NCBI GenBank assembly: GCA_947650365.1
Contig: OX393552.1
Span: 16,516,775-16,580,774, forward strand
Length of the DNA: 64,000 nucleotides
Source: Chamaelirium japonicum
Lineage: Eukaryota > Streptophyta > Magnoliopsida > Liliales > Melanthiaceae
Direction: 5' to 3'
In this document: one piece after another, positions 35,402 through 47,608 of the stretch
Position numbering within the stretch: position 1 is the first letter of the stretch
Layout: each line of letters begins with the position of its first letter
The notes under the pieces: generated by a model
The model's database searches: none
Told to the model about the DNA's origin: nothing
Seen by the model: only the letters and a program-made list of their open reading frames with translations
Position numbers and translations under genes: made by a program

Positions 35402-37870
35402 ATGGCGAGAACCAAATACCAGGGTCAACCAGAAGGAAGTAACACTCAACATCAACCTCGTCCTGAGACTCGTTCAATGAGTCAAAGGCTCAATTTCGGG
35501 CAGCCCCTTGCTGTCCCCGAGATGGGGGTTCATTCAGGAAGCGGGAGATCAGTCGATCGACCGATCGCCCCTCATCCTCATCAATCAATTGGGCAGACTG
35601 TCCCTGCTCCTGCTGAAGATCCTCCATCAACTTACCAGATCTCTGCAATCGATTTCTAACTACTCCAATTGGCAAAGCAAAACGCCACCCTCACTGCTGA
35701 GAGGGATGCTCTGAAGAAGGCAGCTTCCGAAGCTGGAATTGCTATTCCGATCCCCTCCGCAAGTGAGAGGGTTGATCCTCCTCGACATTCAATTCACTCC
35801 GAACAACGGAGGTCAATGGGCACTGATGCTCTCGAGAGGATTCGACGCGACCCAACTCCCTCTGCTGCTCCTTGGAAGCAGAGTGTCTGGGATCGTCTTG
35901 AAGACGAGTCCTCCCAATCCTCATCTGGTCGTAACTGCGACAAGAGGACACCTTCAAAGATCAACATGCCAAGGAAGCACCAAATGAAAGGCGCTCCTTC
36001 AAAGAGCAGAGTCTCCCCTTCCATTCCACTCCAACGTGGACTTGGATCGGACCTTCGACACCGACTTCAACCGGCAAATACTTCAATGCCTGAGCAAGAC
36101 CTTGCGATCTTGCCTCTTGACCCGCCTCTAGGTCGAGGACACGGTCGTAGGGACGGTTACTCCTCTGCCGGACCTCTACATCGAAGTCTCTTCGAGACCA
36201 CCTTTCCAAGAGGATGGAGAACTCCTATCCTCCCCAAATTCAACTGCATCAGAGGAGATCCAAGCCTCCACATACTTGCCTTCAAGCAAGCTCTAACGCC
36301 ACACGAAGAGGAAAACAACGTGCTCTGCCGCACCTTCGCGGGAAGTCTCGATGAGCCTTCGCTCGACTGGTATCACAATCTCCGAGCTGGGTCCATCACC
36401 CAGTTCGGTGTTTTGGCTAACCTCTTTGTGCAGCACTATCAACTCAATCTAAAGCCAGAGAAGAAGCTCGACTCTCTCTACCGACTGAGGATGGGTGCAG
36501 ACGAGACTCTCCGCAACTTCACGAGGAGGTTTCGCAACGAGAATGCTGCTCTCTCTGGAAGACATCTGGATGATGAAGCCATCATGTTGGCTTTCCAGAA
36601 CGCTCTCTGCTTCGATCTACACATCTACAACGACTTCATCCGCAATCCCCCTCCTTCTCTGGGTGCAATGTTTGACCGAATCCAGAGGGAGATTGAGGTG
36701 GAAGACGATCAAGTCGCTCGGAAAGGGCGAGAAACTAAGAGAAGGCCTGCTGAAAGAGAAGCTCCTAAGTATGCTGCAAAGGCTCACAACGCTGAAGCAG
36801 CAGCCCCTCCGGCCAACAAAAGATCAAAGAATGATGGACGTCGATCTCCAACGAAGACCACTTTCACCGAGTGGAATATGCCGGTCGAACAGATACTCGA
36901 CCGCATTCAACATGAAGAGTTCGTTCGGAGGCCTAATCCTCTTCAGCCGAATTCCAAATTCACAGCAGACAAAACAGTCTACTGCGACTTCCATCGAAGT
37001 CATGGCCATTCCACCGATCGATGTTTTCGGCTGAAATTCCATCTTGAAGACCTATTGCGAGAAGGCCATCTTCAAGAGTTTGTTAGAGGCGGACATAATC
37101 AACATCGGACCTCTGCAAAGGGGAAAGAAGTGTGTTGGATACATCAAATCTCCTCTAACCGGCAAACTATCTCTGTGAATGCCAATATTTTTGGTATTCA
37201 TGGAACATTGCACAATCAAAGTCTGACTGGGAAAGAGGTGGATCGCCAAGTTCGATGCATCTTCCACGTTCGTTCTACTGCGAGCAAAGAGGATACCTGG
37301 ATCGAGAAGCCCATCGAAGGTCTTGCTTGGCCATCCATAGTCTTCAACGACACTGATCTTCAAGGAGTTCATACTCCACATCGAGACCCCCTGGTCTTGA
37401 AACTCATCATCGATGGCAGCACTGTCAACCGGATCCTCATCGACACCGGAAGCTCTATCGACATTATGTTCTCAGACTGTTTCAAACGTCTGGGACATAA
37501 GTATCAAAGCCTCGACATCGTCCCGACTGTGATCACCGGCTTCAATGGTGAACAAAGCATCACAGTGGGCGAATCCAGATTTACCATCGACCTCAGCCGA
37601 GAGACTCGAGTCTCGGTGAGGTTTGCAATCGTCGAAGGAATGTCTAGCCACAACGCCATTCTTGGGCGACCATTCCTCCATCAGATCAATGCCATCTCCT
37701 CCTCTTACCATCAACTACTCAAGTTTGCAACTGGAGAAGGCATTGTCTGCATTCGAGGCGATCAGCAAGCTGGAAGGTCTTGTGAAGCTGCTGCGGCAAA
37801 GACAGATCGAAAGATTAACATTGCTCCTCCAAAGCGGCCACGAGATGAAGCTGGTCCCTCTTCCAAATAG
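35402..37870 (+). CDS. Gag-protease of Tat copy B
   Basis: Counterpart of the copy A frame, starting MARTKYQGQPEGSN. Same capsid motifs (LDWYHNLRAGSITQF), zinc-binding stretch (YCDFHRSHGHSTDRC) and protease site ILIDTGSSIDIMF. It differs from copy A at scattered residues only. Fossil rule applies: nearly whole, about one break. Confidence 0.92.
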
Positions 37871-38023
37871 CAATCAAAGGATATTCCGCTGACCGAACCT
37901 CCACCAATCGAATGGGAAGCATCACCTTCAATTGAAGAAATCATCCCGATCAACATAGGCAGCGGAGATCTCCCTCGACAAACATTTATTGGTACCGGTC
38001 TTAGCGACGCAGAAGCGCAAGAC

Positions 38024-41000
38024 ATGGTATCCTTCCTCCAGTCCAATATCGACGTCTTTGCTTGGTGTTTCGAAGACATGCCTGGTATCAATCCAGATGA
38101 CGCTTGTCACCGACTTGCGATCAAGGAAGAGGTGAAGCCTGTCAAGCAAAAGCCACGCACCATCCGCCCAGAGCTGCAAGTTGCTGTTCAAGAAGAAATT
38201 ACCAAGCTACTCGCAGCCGGATTCATCCGAGAAGTAGAGTATCCAACTTGGATCTCTAATATAGTGGCTGTTCCAAAGAAGAATGGGAAAGTCAGAGTCT
38301 GCATCGACTTTACTAATCTCAACAAGGCTTGCCCCAAAAATCCTTTTCCCATGCCAAGGATAGATAGACTCGTCGACGCCACTGCTGGCCACGAGCTATT
38401 GTCTTTCATGGATGGGTATTCCGGATATAATCAAATTCCGCTCCACGCTGATGATCAAGAGAAGACATGTTTTGTGACTAGCCGAGGCCTTTATTGCTAC
38501 AATGTCATGCCATTCGGCCTCAAAAATGCTGGTTCCACCTATCAAAGGCTAGTCACCAAAATGTTCGAAGATCAGATTGGTCGCAACGTCGAAGTATATG
38601 TCGATGATCTCCTCACCAAGAGTTCCGTTCGGAGTAAACATCTATCTGATCTGGCTGAAACCTTCCAAGTCCTTCGAAAGTATCGAATGAAGCTCAATCC
38701 AGCCAAGTGCGCTTTCGGAGTTCAATCTGGCAAATTCCTTGGTCATCTTGTGACCAGGAGGGGTATTGAAGCCAATCCTGATCAAATTTGAGCCATCATC
38801 GATATGCCTTCACCTACAAATCGAAAAAAAGTTCAACGCCTCACTGGAAGGTTAGCAGCACTCAATCGATTCATTTCAAAATCTTCCGACAAATGCAAAC
38901 CCCTCTTCGACAAACTACGAAAGGCGAATACATCCGGCTGGAGTCCAATCTGTGAAGAGGCATTTCAAAGCATCAAGAAATATCTGGTGCAAGCTCCCAT
39001 CCTGACTGCTCCATTGCCAAAAGAAGACTTGTGGCTCTATCTGGCCGTGACCGATCAAGCAATCAGCGCGGTCTTAGTCAGTAGAAGAGAAGGCGTCGAA
39101 CATCCAGTCTACTACATCAGCCACACTCTTCTTCCGGCTGAAACTCGCTATTCGAAAACTGAGAAAGTCATCCTGGCCTTGCTCACTGCATCGCGTCGTC
39201 TCCAACCATATTTCGTCTCTCACCAGATTACTGTCATTTCAGAACACTCGCTCAAATATATCATTGACAAAGCTGGTCGAGCTGGTCGAATGACCAAATG
39301 GGTGATCGAAATGAGTGCTCTGGGGATTCAATTCGAATCTCGCACTTCTATCAAAGGTCAAGCAATTGCTGATTTTCTAGCTGACTTTCCAGTTGAAGAC
39401 CCCATTATTTGGGAAGAAGATGTCGACATGCGCTTGGAAGATGAGGATAATCCTCCGATCAATCCTGCAACAAAAATTGATCCAAGTCTTGGAGTTATTG
39501 CTGCAACTCCTCCTTGGAAGCTTTATACTGATGGAGCATCAAGTTCGATCGGTTCGGGAACTGGGATAGTTTTAATATCCCCCGAACTTGATCATCTCCA
39601 GAAGGCCACTCTCCTTGGATTTAGTGCCACCAACAACGAAGCTGAATACGAAGCACTCATTTCCGGACTCGAAATGGCAGAATCCCTGGGGGTAGATCGA
39701 ATCATCATCTATAGCGACTCCCAGTTGATCATAAGGCAAATCAATGGAGAGTACACAGCTCGTGAAGAAAGAATGCAACTCTACTTAGCTTTAGTACGAC
39801 GTCTTCAACAACGTTTTACTACAATTGAGTTCGTTCAAATTCCAAGAGCAGAAAACCGAGAAGCAGATGCCTTAGCTAATGCTGCCTCAGTTCTGGGAGA
39901 CTCGCTTGGAGGAAGGCAAGTACAGATCAATTATCAAGAAATGCCCAAGACCATCCCCGATCAACAGATCCTTACTACTACAAAAGGATCTGGGGGTGGA
40001 GATCAGCTTGAAGATTGGAGACAACCAATTCTTGACTTCTTCAAACATGGCAAAATGCCAGAAGATCCAAATCAAGCCCGAAGACTTCAAAGGAAGCTCC
40101 CATGCTACACTATTCAAGGAGAAGATCTGTACTTCAAATCTCACAACGGGATGTTGCTCAAGTGCCTTGGTCCAGAGCAAGCACAGTCAATCCTGATTGA
40201 TATCCACTCTGGAGCTTGTGGAAATCATTCGGGGGGAAGATCTCTTGAAGCCAAGACGAAGCTACAAGGGTACTACTGGCCAACAATGGCAAGGGATGCT
40301 CAACAAGTCGTTCAAAGATGCGAGCCTTGCCAACGACACGCTCGAGCTATCCATCTCCCTGCAGATGAACTTCATCAATTATCAAGCCCCTGGCCTTTCT
40401 ATCAATGGGGGTTAGATTTCTTGGGTCCTTTCCCTCCAACTCCAAGCAAGAAGAAATATCTACTGCTGGCTACTGATTACTTCACCAAATGGGTTGAAGC
40501 TGTGCCCCTCTTTCGAGAGACTGACGACGAAGTGATCAAATTCATTCGGCACAACATCTTCTCAAGGTTTGGCACACCTCAAGTTCTTGTTGCTGACAAT
40601 GGAGCTCAATTTGATTCAGACAAATTCCGAGAGTTCTGTCTGAACAACGGTATCAAGCTATTTTATTCAACTCCAAGATATCCTCAATGCAATGGTCAAG
40701 CTGAAGCCTCAAACAGAGCTATACTTGATATACTCAAGAAGAAACTCAACGACAAGAAAGGATTGTGGGAGCAAGTCCTACCTGAAGTTCTTTGGGGGTA
40801 TCGCACAACTCCGAGAAGATCCACAGGGTTCTCACCCTTTCGTCTAACATATGGATCGGAAGCAATACTCCCAACAGAAAATATATCAAGTACTTTGAAA
40901 ACCAAAGCTGTTGAAGAATGAGTCAATGAAGAACTTCGGATCAATGATCTAGACTTCTCTGAAGAACTACGAGATCAAGCTTCTCTTCGTGTAGCTCAGT

Positions 41001-41251
41001 ATCAACAGAAGATCAAAAGAGCCTATGACAAGAAAGTCCACAAGAGACAGTTCCCAGTGGGTAGTTTAGTTCTCAGAGCAGTTTTCTACAATACCAAAGA
41101 GCACAGCAGTGGAAAGCTTGCTCCCAACTGGGAAGGTCCATATATCATTGAATCAGTAGGAAGCAAAGGTTCTTACAGACTGATCACACCAGAAGGAGAT
41201 AGATTGCCTCGAGCTTGGAATTCTAGACACCTTAAGATGTTCTACCCATGA
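38024..41251 (+). CDS. Pol of Tat copy B
   Basis: Same layout as copy A: RT with YVDDLL (about 38600), RNase H, a second archaeal-type RNase H (KLYTDGASSSIGSG, about 39520), integrase zinc site and DDE core (VLVADNGAQFDSDKF, about 40590), and a C-terminal part ending HLKMFYP. It faces the antisense ORF across about 590 bp. Nearly whole, with a couple of breaks. Confidence 0.92.
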
Positions 41252-41374
41252 TGTAAATTTTTGTGATGAATAAAGTTCTCTTTCAAAGTATTCAAATATG
41301 CAACTGTTCAATTTTTCAATTCAAGTTCTGAAGCAGTTTCAAGTTATCCATATTCAAGTTACCAGGTCTTTTAA

Positions 41375-41600
41375 CAAGTTTGGGAGTTAGAGTTGCGACT
41401 CAACCCCTTACTAGCAAATGTTAAAAACTGACCGCATTCAAGTTATCAAGTCTTAACAAGTTTGGGTGTTAGAGTTGCGACTCAACCCCTTACTGGCAAA
41501 TGTTAAACTGACTTTCAAATTTCAATATTCAATTTCAATCAATTTCTACATCGTTTAACAGGTTTGGGTGCTTGAGTTGCGACTCAACCCCTCACATTCA
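41375..41600. repeat. Three hairpin repeats between convergent frames (copy B)
   Basis: GAGTTGCGACTCAACCCC occurs three times (near 41391, 41472 and 41575), the mirror of the block at 27886-28110 in copy A. It lies between the ends of pol and the antisense ORF. Confidence 0.6.
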
Positions 41601-41841
41601 AGTGTTATACGAATTCAAGTCCAATTTTCAAAGTTACATTCAAGTCCAATTTTCAAAGTTACATTCAAAAGATTATATCTATTCTAATACTATTGAGATC
41701 ATGATAGTCAAAGGCATTCAATTCAAGAGACATTCAATTTTCAAACACCAAGAAGGTCTTTTATTATCAAAATATGTCAGATACAAGGAGCTGTTACATT
41801 TCAAAAATTTACAAGTACAACAACGAAGAAGAAGAAAAGTC

Positions 41842-44584
41842 TCAAGGCTTGGCCACACTCTTCCCATGCGACTTCTCCCCTTCAGATCCAGGACGAGCTT
41901 TACTCGCCACTGATGCCTTGGAGGATCGGACACTGGAAACATGGGCCCTGAGCGCTTCTGCCGCCTTCTCTGCTGTCTCCTTGTAAACCTTGCACTCAGA
42001 CAACGCGTGCTCCAGTGCCTTCTTCGAAGTCTCTTCTTTGGCAGTGAAGACAGCGTACTGGGTAGCAAGTTGTTGCTTCAGCTCTTGGATCTCGATGGTG
42101 CGACCACAGGACACGTCCTCAACCTTGGAGAGTCGAGTCTTCAAGGATTCGAGCTCGTGACTCTGTGCCTCGCAACGATCCTGCAGCCCCTTGATCTCCA
42201 GCTTCCCCTTGCGAAGTTCCTCAATCTTGGCTTTGAGAGAGGCTTTCTTCGAAGTCAGGAGCTCTCTCAGCTCATCTCTCTCCGCGGTCAATTGATTTAT
42301 TTCAGCTACAGCTTCTTTTGCTCCCGCCCTCATGGAGAGCTTGGTCGCAACATTCATAACTGCTGAGTTCTGCAAAAGAACAAAAGAGTTAGAATTATCA
42401 TAAAGATACAACTCAGATGATTGATCGAGCAGATGCACCTACCAACAGATCAATTCTTTCAAAAGCTTCATCCAGAGTAGCCCCTGGGAGGTTGATGAGT
42501 TTCCTGATCGCAGCTGTGGGGCGGTTGATATCAACGTCACCCAAGCTTCTTATTGTCGGAGTCAATCCAGCAGGTGCACCTACAATCAACAAGAGATCAA
42601 AGTGTTAGATTATTTTCGAGCTTCAGAGACAAGGCATTCAAGGCGAGTTAGTTCAATTACCTGAGGTTTCGATCTTCGGCTCTTTGCCCTTCCTGCGATC
42701 AGAGCCACCCTGAGGGGTCGACTTCTCCTGAATCGGGGTTGGCGCTGGTTGAGGTGGAGGAGCCCCATCACCCACTCGACTTCCCCTCTCCAAATGAGTA
42801 GGGGAGGAAGCATTCCTCAGAGGAGAGACTCTCTCTTCCTCTTGTGGTCCGCCAGGCTTGAGCCCTGCCACCATTGCTTCCACCTCCTCAAGTAGAGAGC
42901 GAGAGGGGAGTGGGGGTTGCTCTACTTCAACACCCCCGCTCGTTGTTGCTCCTTCAATACGAGGAACGTCGGGGGGAATCTGATCGAGGGGTGTGGGGTT
43001 GCTTCCAACCCCACCACTCCTCGACAGCTTTATTATCAGGCACGTCGGCCTCTTCAATTCATCAAATTTATAGGCGGGAACCACTCTTTGGCCATCGCCT
43101 TCCGCGTCCATAACTCCTTCCATCTGACGGGCCTTAGCCTCGTCAATGGGAACAGGAATTGAATCTTCTCCTGTTACACCAACAGTGGGGGTGGGAGGAA
43201 TTTCTTCCTCACCACCCCCATTCTCGATATCTTCACCAGAAGGAGTCGATGACGGATCATCCTCGTCGTCGGCGTCCTCATCTTCGCCATTGCCACTGTT
43301 GTCGTGGCTGGCATTCTCAGTCTCTTCTTCTTCATTCTTTTTCCCTTCTTCTTCCTCTTCGATCTTCTTCCCTTGGTCTTCATCCTCCTGTTGCTTGATA
43401 AGGGTTTTTCGTTTCTTCTTCACTGGGCCTCTTTGGAGCACCAGTTTCTCATCAAAAGTGGGCAATCGGCGCCTAGCAGTGTAGATCTTCTTCTCGGCCC
43501 GAATCTTTCGAATGACCTTGCCCGAGTGGGGATCCTCTTCATAGTCAGAGTATAGGACTTCGTTGTCCTCATATCTATCCTTTGATCGGTGGAGGAGATT
43601 GGCCTTGCCGTATCTCACTGGGCAGTTGGAGAACTGCTTCCACGACCTCGTGCCACAAGTCAGCTCGAGGAATAAGTTGTCTATGGCTCCAGCCCTCTCA
43701 GAATTCCAGGCGAAGATGCCTCCCTCACTGTACATCTTCACGGCATCGTGCACGCTGTCTCGGGGGGTGTCGGGCACTGACATGGATGTCCAGGCGCCAG
43801 ATACAGAGATTGGCCAATCCGTATACAACTTGTCCGAAGGGACTGTATCGGTGAGTGGGCGCAGCGGAGATACTCCAGTCAAATTGTAGAACGGGCTGTC
43901 CCTTCTGTAGGCCCATCTGTAGTGGAAGAAGAAGTATCCAAGTTCGATTCTGGCAACTTCTCCTTCCGGGATACTGGAGTAGCAGGCCCTCAAATCTTCC
44001 TGGAAATCTGATTCCATGCGGCAGAATGCGTAGATTATTCGCCAGGCGTTTCCTGTGACCTGCCCCGGGCAAAGGCCAGATGTATTCAGCAACCTTGCCG
44101 CAAAGGGTGGCAGCGGTAAACGCAGACCGCAGTTCATTTGGCCGATGGTCACGATGGTTCCCATGACCTTCTCGTTGCTGGCATAGCTGGTGAAGACGGT
44201 CTTCTTGTCGATGCCGAAAGCCGTCTGGATGCTGGGGAGTGAAGGCTGTGCCCCCTTCCCTTCTATGAAGAAAGAGAGCAATGCTTGCCATTTCTGTCTC
44301 TTCGTATCCGTGAACTCACCACCTACATTGTACATATACTCTGTCTCCTCTGTCAGTGGCATAAGCGGACCCAGAACAAACTTCACTTTGGGGATGAACT
44401 CTGGCCTTGATGGCGCTGAGGCAAACCCTACTCCTTGGTGCCGCTTGCCCAGTTGGCCGAGTTCAGTGAGAGCAGCTTTGCCTTTGCCACGGCCCCTCGG
44501 AGGAGATTGAACCTCGACAATTTCCTTCCCCTTTCTCTTCGAGGGAGCAGTACCAGACTTCTTCGAACTGCCAGATGAAGCCAT
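41842..44584 (-). CDS. Antisense gene-like ORF of Tat copy B
   Basis: Same antisense gene as in copy A. Main frame 44584 down to 42653 (Met in MASSGSSKKSG), with the same folded region (PGQVTGNAWRIIYAFCRM, ELGYFFFHYRW) and acidic tail. The coiled-coil segment (about 42366-41842, AEINQLTAERDELRELL) is open here. The short GT...AG-bounded intervals sit at the same places as in copy A. Both copies keep long open frames in spite of their position outside gag-pol, which suggests the protein matters to the element. Function unknown; the nearest resemblance seen is the 'putative gypsy type transposon' domain. Confidence 0.72.
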
Positions 44585-45029
44585 TGGACCGATCGAACGA
44601 GAACAAGAACAAGAGCAGAAATCAGGAGAACAAGGGTCTGGACTTCGAAAAATTTTGGAAGCGTGAGGCGAAATGACAGCCAGAAAAAACTTTTGTACCC
44701 AGGGTAAAACAGGTGCGCAAATCGAGAAGACACGTGTCTTCACCATATCAAATCGCGTGTTTTTTGTAGGTACACGTGGCATCCATCCGAAGCAAGCGCA
44801 AAACCAGGCGAACAGTCGCGACCAGGCGAAACATCGGACCTACCGGTCCACATGAACCAACGGTCCAAGCAAGCCACCGGTCTGGGTAAACCGGACCGCC
44901 GGTTCAAAGCAACCATCAAGCCAACCAAGGATTCAAAACAAGAAGAATCAAGCTCCATCAATGTTCAAAACTCTGCCAAAATATCGGAGAACAAAGCAGT
45001 AAACCTTCTCTGAAGGGCAGGTTCAAAAC

Positions 45030-46320
45030 TTTACTTTGATCGGTCAAATTTCTACTGGATCTGGCAAAAAACCGAGGTTTTTTGCCGATCGCTCGAACCT
45101 TGACCGGATATTTTTTCACCGATCGGACAAACATGTCCGATCGGCGAAAGTTATTTGATCGGTCAAATTTCTACTGGATCTGGCAAAAAACCAAGGTTTT
45201 TTGCCGATCACTCGAACCTTGACCGGATATTTTTTCACCGATCGGACAAAACATGTCCGATCGGCGAAAGTTATTTGATCGGTCAAATTTCTACTGGATC
45301 TGGCAAAAAACCAAGGTTTTTTGCCGATCACTCGAACCTTGACCGGATATTTTTTCACCGATCGGACAAACATGTCCGATCGGCGAAAGTTATCTGATCG
45401 GTCAAATTTCTACTTGATCTGGCAAAAAACCAAGGTTTTTTGCCGATCACTCGAACCTTGACCGGATATTTTTTCACCGATCGGACAAACATGTCCGATC
45501 GGCGAAAGTTATCTGATCGGTCAAATTTCTACTGGATCTGGCAAAAAACTAAGGTTTTTTGCCGATCGCTCGAACCTTGACCGGATATTTTTTCACCGAT
45601 CGGACAAACATGTCCGATCGGCGAAAGTTATCTGATCGGTCAAATTTCTACTTGATCTGGCAAAAAACCAAGGTTTTTTGCCGATCACTCGAACCTTGAC
45701 CGGATATTTTTTCACCGATCGGACAAACATGTCCGATCGGCGAAAGTTATCTGATCGGTCAAATTTCTACTGGATCTGGCAAAAAACCAAGGTTTTTTGC
45801 TGATCGCTCGAACCTTGACCGGATATTTTTTCACCGATCGGACAAACATGTCCGATCGGCGAAAGTTATTTGATCGGTCAAATTTCTACTGGATCTGGCA
45901 AAAAACCAAGGTTTTTTGCCGATCACTCGAACCTTGACCGGATATTTTTTCACCGATCGGACAAACATGTCCGATCGGCGAAAGTTATCTGATCGGTCAA
46001 ATTTCTACTGGATCGGTCAAAAAACCGTGTTTTTTGACCGATCACCCGATTTTTGACCGGTTGAATTTTGCCCGATCGGTCAAAATTTGACCGATCGGTC
46101 AAAAATGACCGATCGGTCAAAATTTAACCGATCGGTCAAAATTCCAGCTGATCGGTCAAATTTACTACTGGATCAGTCAAAAAACCCTGTTTTTTGACCG
46201 ATCACCCGATTCTTGACCGGTTGAATTTTGACCGATCAGTCAAAATTTGACCGATCGGTCAAAATTTGACCGATCGGTCAAATTTGACCGATCGGTCCAA
46301 ATTGACCGATCAGTCCCTTT
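45030..46320. repeat. Palindromic tandem array of Tat copy B
   Basis: Eight units of about 119 bp (45030 to about 46010) with CCGATCGGACA-aaca-TGTCCGATCGG, then an 18-bp-palindrome zone (TTTGACCGATCGGTCAAA) to 46320. It is the same array as in copy A with one more unit. It lies upstream of the antisense ORF and inside the 3' LTR. Confidence 0.93.
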
Positions 46321-46436
46321 TTTCTCTAACATGCGATAAGTTTCTTCGTGTCCGTTTTTCAAAACAGGAAGTTGCTATTTTTTGCACCAAGTCCAAGCCA
46401 GCCAGAATGCACTCTAGCTAACTTGGAGGGGGTAAC

Positions 46437-47113
46437 TGTGGGTGCAAATTTTGGCATGTATCCACCACGGGACCCACTTGCCCTGCCTGGTGGGCCCACG
46501 AGGACTACCACGGGACCCACCTGCCCTGCCTGGTGGGCCCACGAGGACTACCACGGGACCCACCGGCCCTGCCTGGTGGGCCCACGAGGACTACCACAGG
46601 ACCCACCGGTCCTGCCTGGAGGATCCCCAGATACGGCAGCAGAAACCGCCATTTACCTCGGAATTCCCCAACAGAGAATCCTATAAATAGCAGTGCCTTC
46701 GAATGTAAAAGGATCGAAAATCTAAAAATCCTGAATTCTGATTTCCACTCTGAGATCTGACTTTCAGAACCAGAGCTCTGGGATTTTCTAACTCCGATCT
46801 ACCATCTCTCGTTGATCTTCTTTTCTCTTTCGAAGGGATCAGAAGATCTCCAGTGACACTCGGCCTATCGAGGTCACTTCAACAGAAGTGTTAGTGAATT
46901 CGGGTTGCTCCCTATAGCACGGAGACGTAGGCTTCGGCTGAACTCCGAGATCACATCTCGTGTCACAATTTCTCTGATTGCATTCCTCTGTTTGCATATC
47001 AAAAGGCTTCTACTTCAATCAACAGATCGATCAACGATCTTCGACATCAACTTCGACTTCAATTGACTGGTGCTGCGAGAATCTTCGGGTCGGCACGAAG
47101 ATTTTCCCCCACA
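46437..47113 (+). repeat. 3' LTR of Tat copy B
   Basis: 677 bp, with four 43-bp units against five in the 5' LTR; otherwise about three base differences. Ends CCCCCACA, followed by the target duplication GGTAG. Confidence 0.95.
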
Positions 47114-47608
47114 GGTAGATCGGAGTTAGAAAATCCCAGAGCTCTGGTTCTGAAAGTCAGATCTCAGAGTGGAAATCAGAATTCAGGATTTTAGTTTTTC
47201 GATCCTTTTACATTCGAAGGCACTGCTATTTATAGGATTCTCTGTTGGGGAATTCCGAGGTAAATGGCGGTTTCTGCTGCTGTATCTGGGGATCCTCCAG
47301 GCAGGACCGGTGGGTCCTGTGGTAGTCCTCGTGGGCCCACCAGGCAGGGCCGGTGGGTCCCGTGGTAATCCTCGTGGGCCCACCAGGCAGGGCCGGTGGG
47401 TCCCGTGGTAGTCCTCGTGGGCCCACCAGGCAGGGCCGGTGGGTCCCGTGGTAATCCTCGTGGGCCCACCAGGCAGGGCCGGTGGGTCCCGTGGTAGTCC
47501 TCGTGGGCCCACCAGGCAGGGCCGGTGGGTCCCGTGGTAGTCCTCGTGGGCCCACCAAGCAGGACCGGTGGGTCCCGTGGTGGATACATGCCAAAATTTG
47601 CACCCACA
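47114..47608 (-). repeat. Right piece of the split 5' LTR of Tat copy A
   Basis: Begins with the repeated GGTAG (47114-47118), continues copy A's LTR with seven 43-bp units, and ends TTTGCACCCACA at 47608, next to the GCCAT duplication. Confidence 0.95.

Larger units (their letters stand above)
34537..47113 (+). mobile_element. Tat-lineage Ty3/Gypsy element, copy B (inserted in the LTR of copy A)
   Basis: Plus-strand element of 12.6 kb, same family as copy A, with target duplication GGTAG (34532-34536 and 47114-47118). LTRs are 34537-35256 (720 bp) and 46437-47113 (677 bp); they differ by one 43-bp unit and about three bases. It carries gag-pro, pol, an antisense gene-like ORF, the hairpin repeats and the 119-bp array. 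It inserted head to head with copy A. Very young; looks almost whole with one or two breaks. Confidence 0.95.
22418..47608 (-). mobile_element. Tat-lineage Ty3/Gypsy element, copy A
   Basis: Minus-strand element inserted in the chromovirus gag with target duplication GCCAT (22413-22417 and 47609-47613). The 3' LTR is 22418-23222 (805 bp). The 5' LTR is split into 34222-34536 and 47114-47608, because copy B inserted in it. Without copy B the element is about 12.6 kb. It has gag-pro, pol with two RNase H-like domains, an antisense gene-like ORF and a 119-bp tandem array. The LTRs differ at about three positions in 805, so it is very young (perhaps 0.1-0.2 million years). It looks almost whole, with one or a few breaks. 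Confidence 0.95.

Noticed and set aside
22418-47608. The two Tat copies as one segmental inverted duplication
   Set aside because: Each copy has its own LTR pair and a different target duplication (GCCAT and GGTAG), so two separate insertions explain it.
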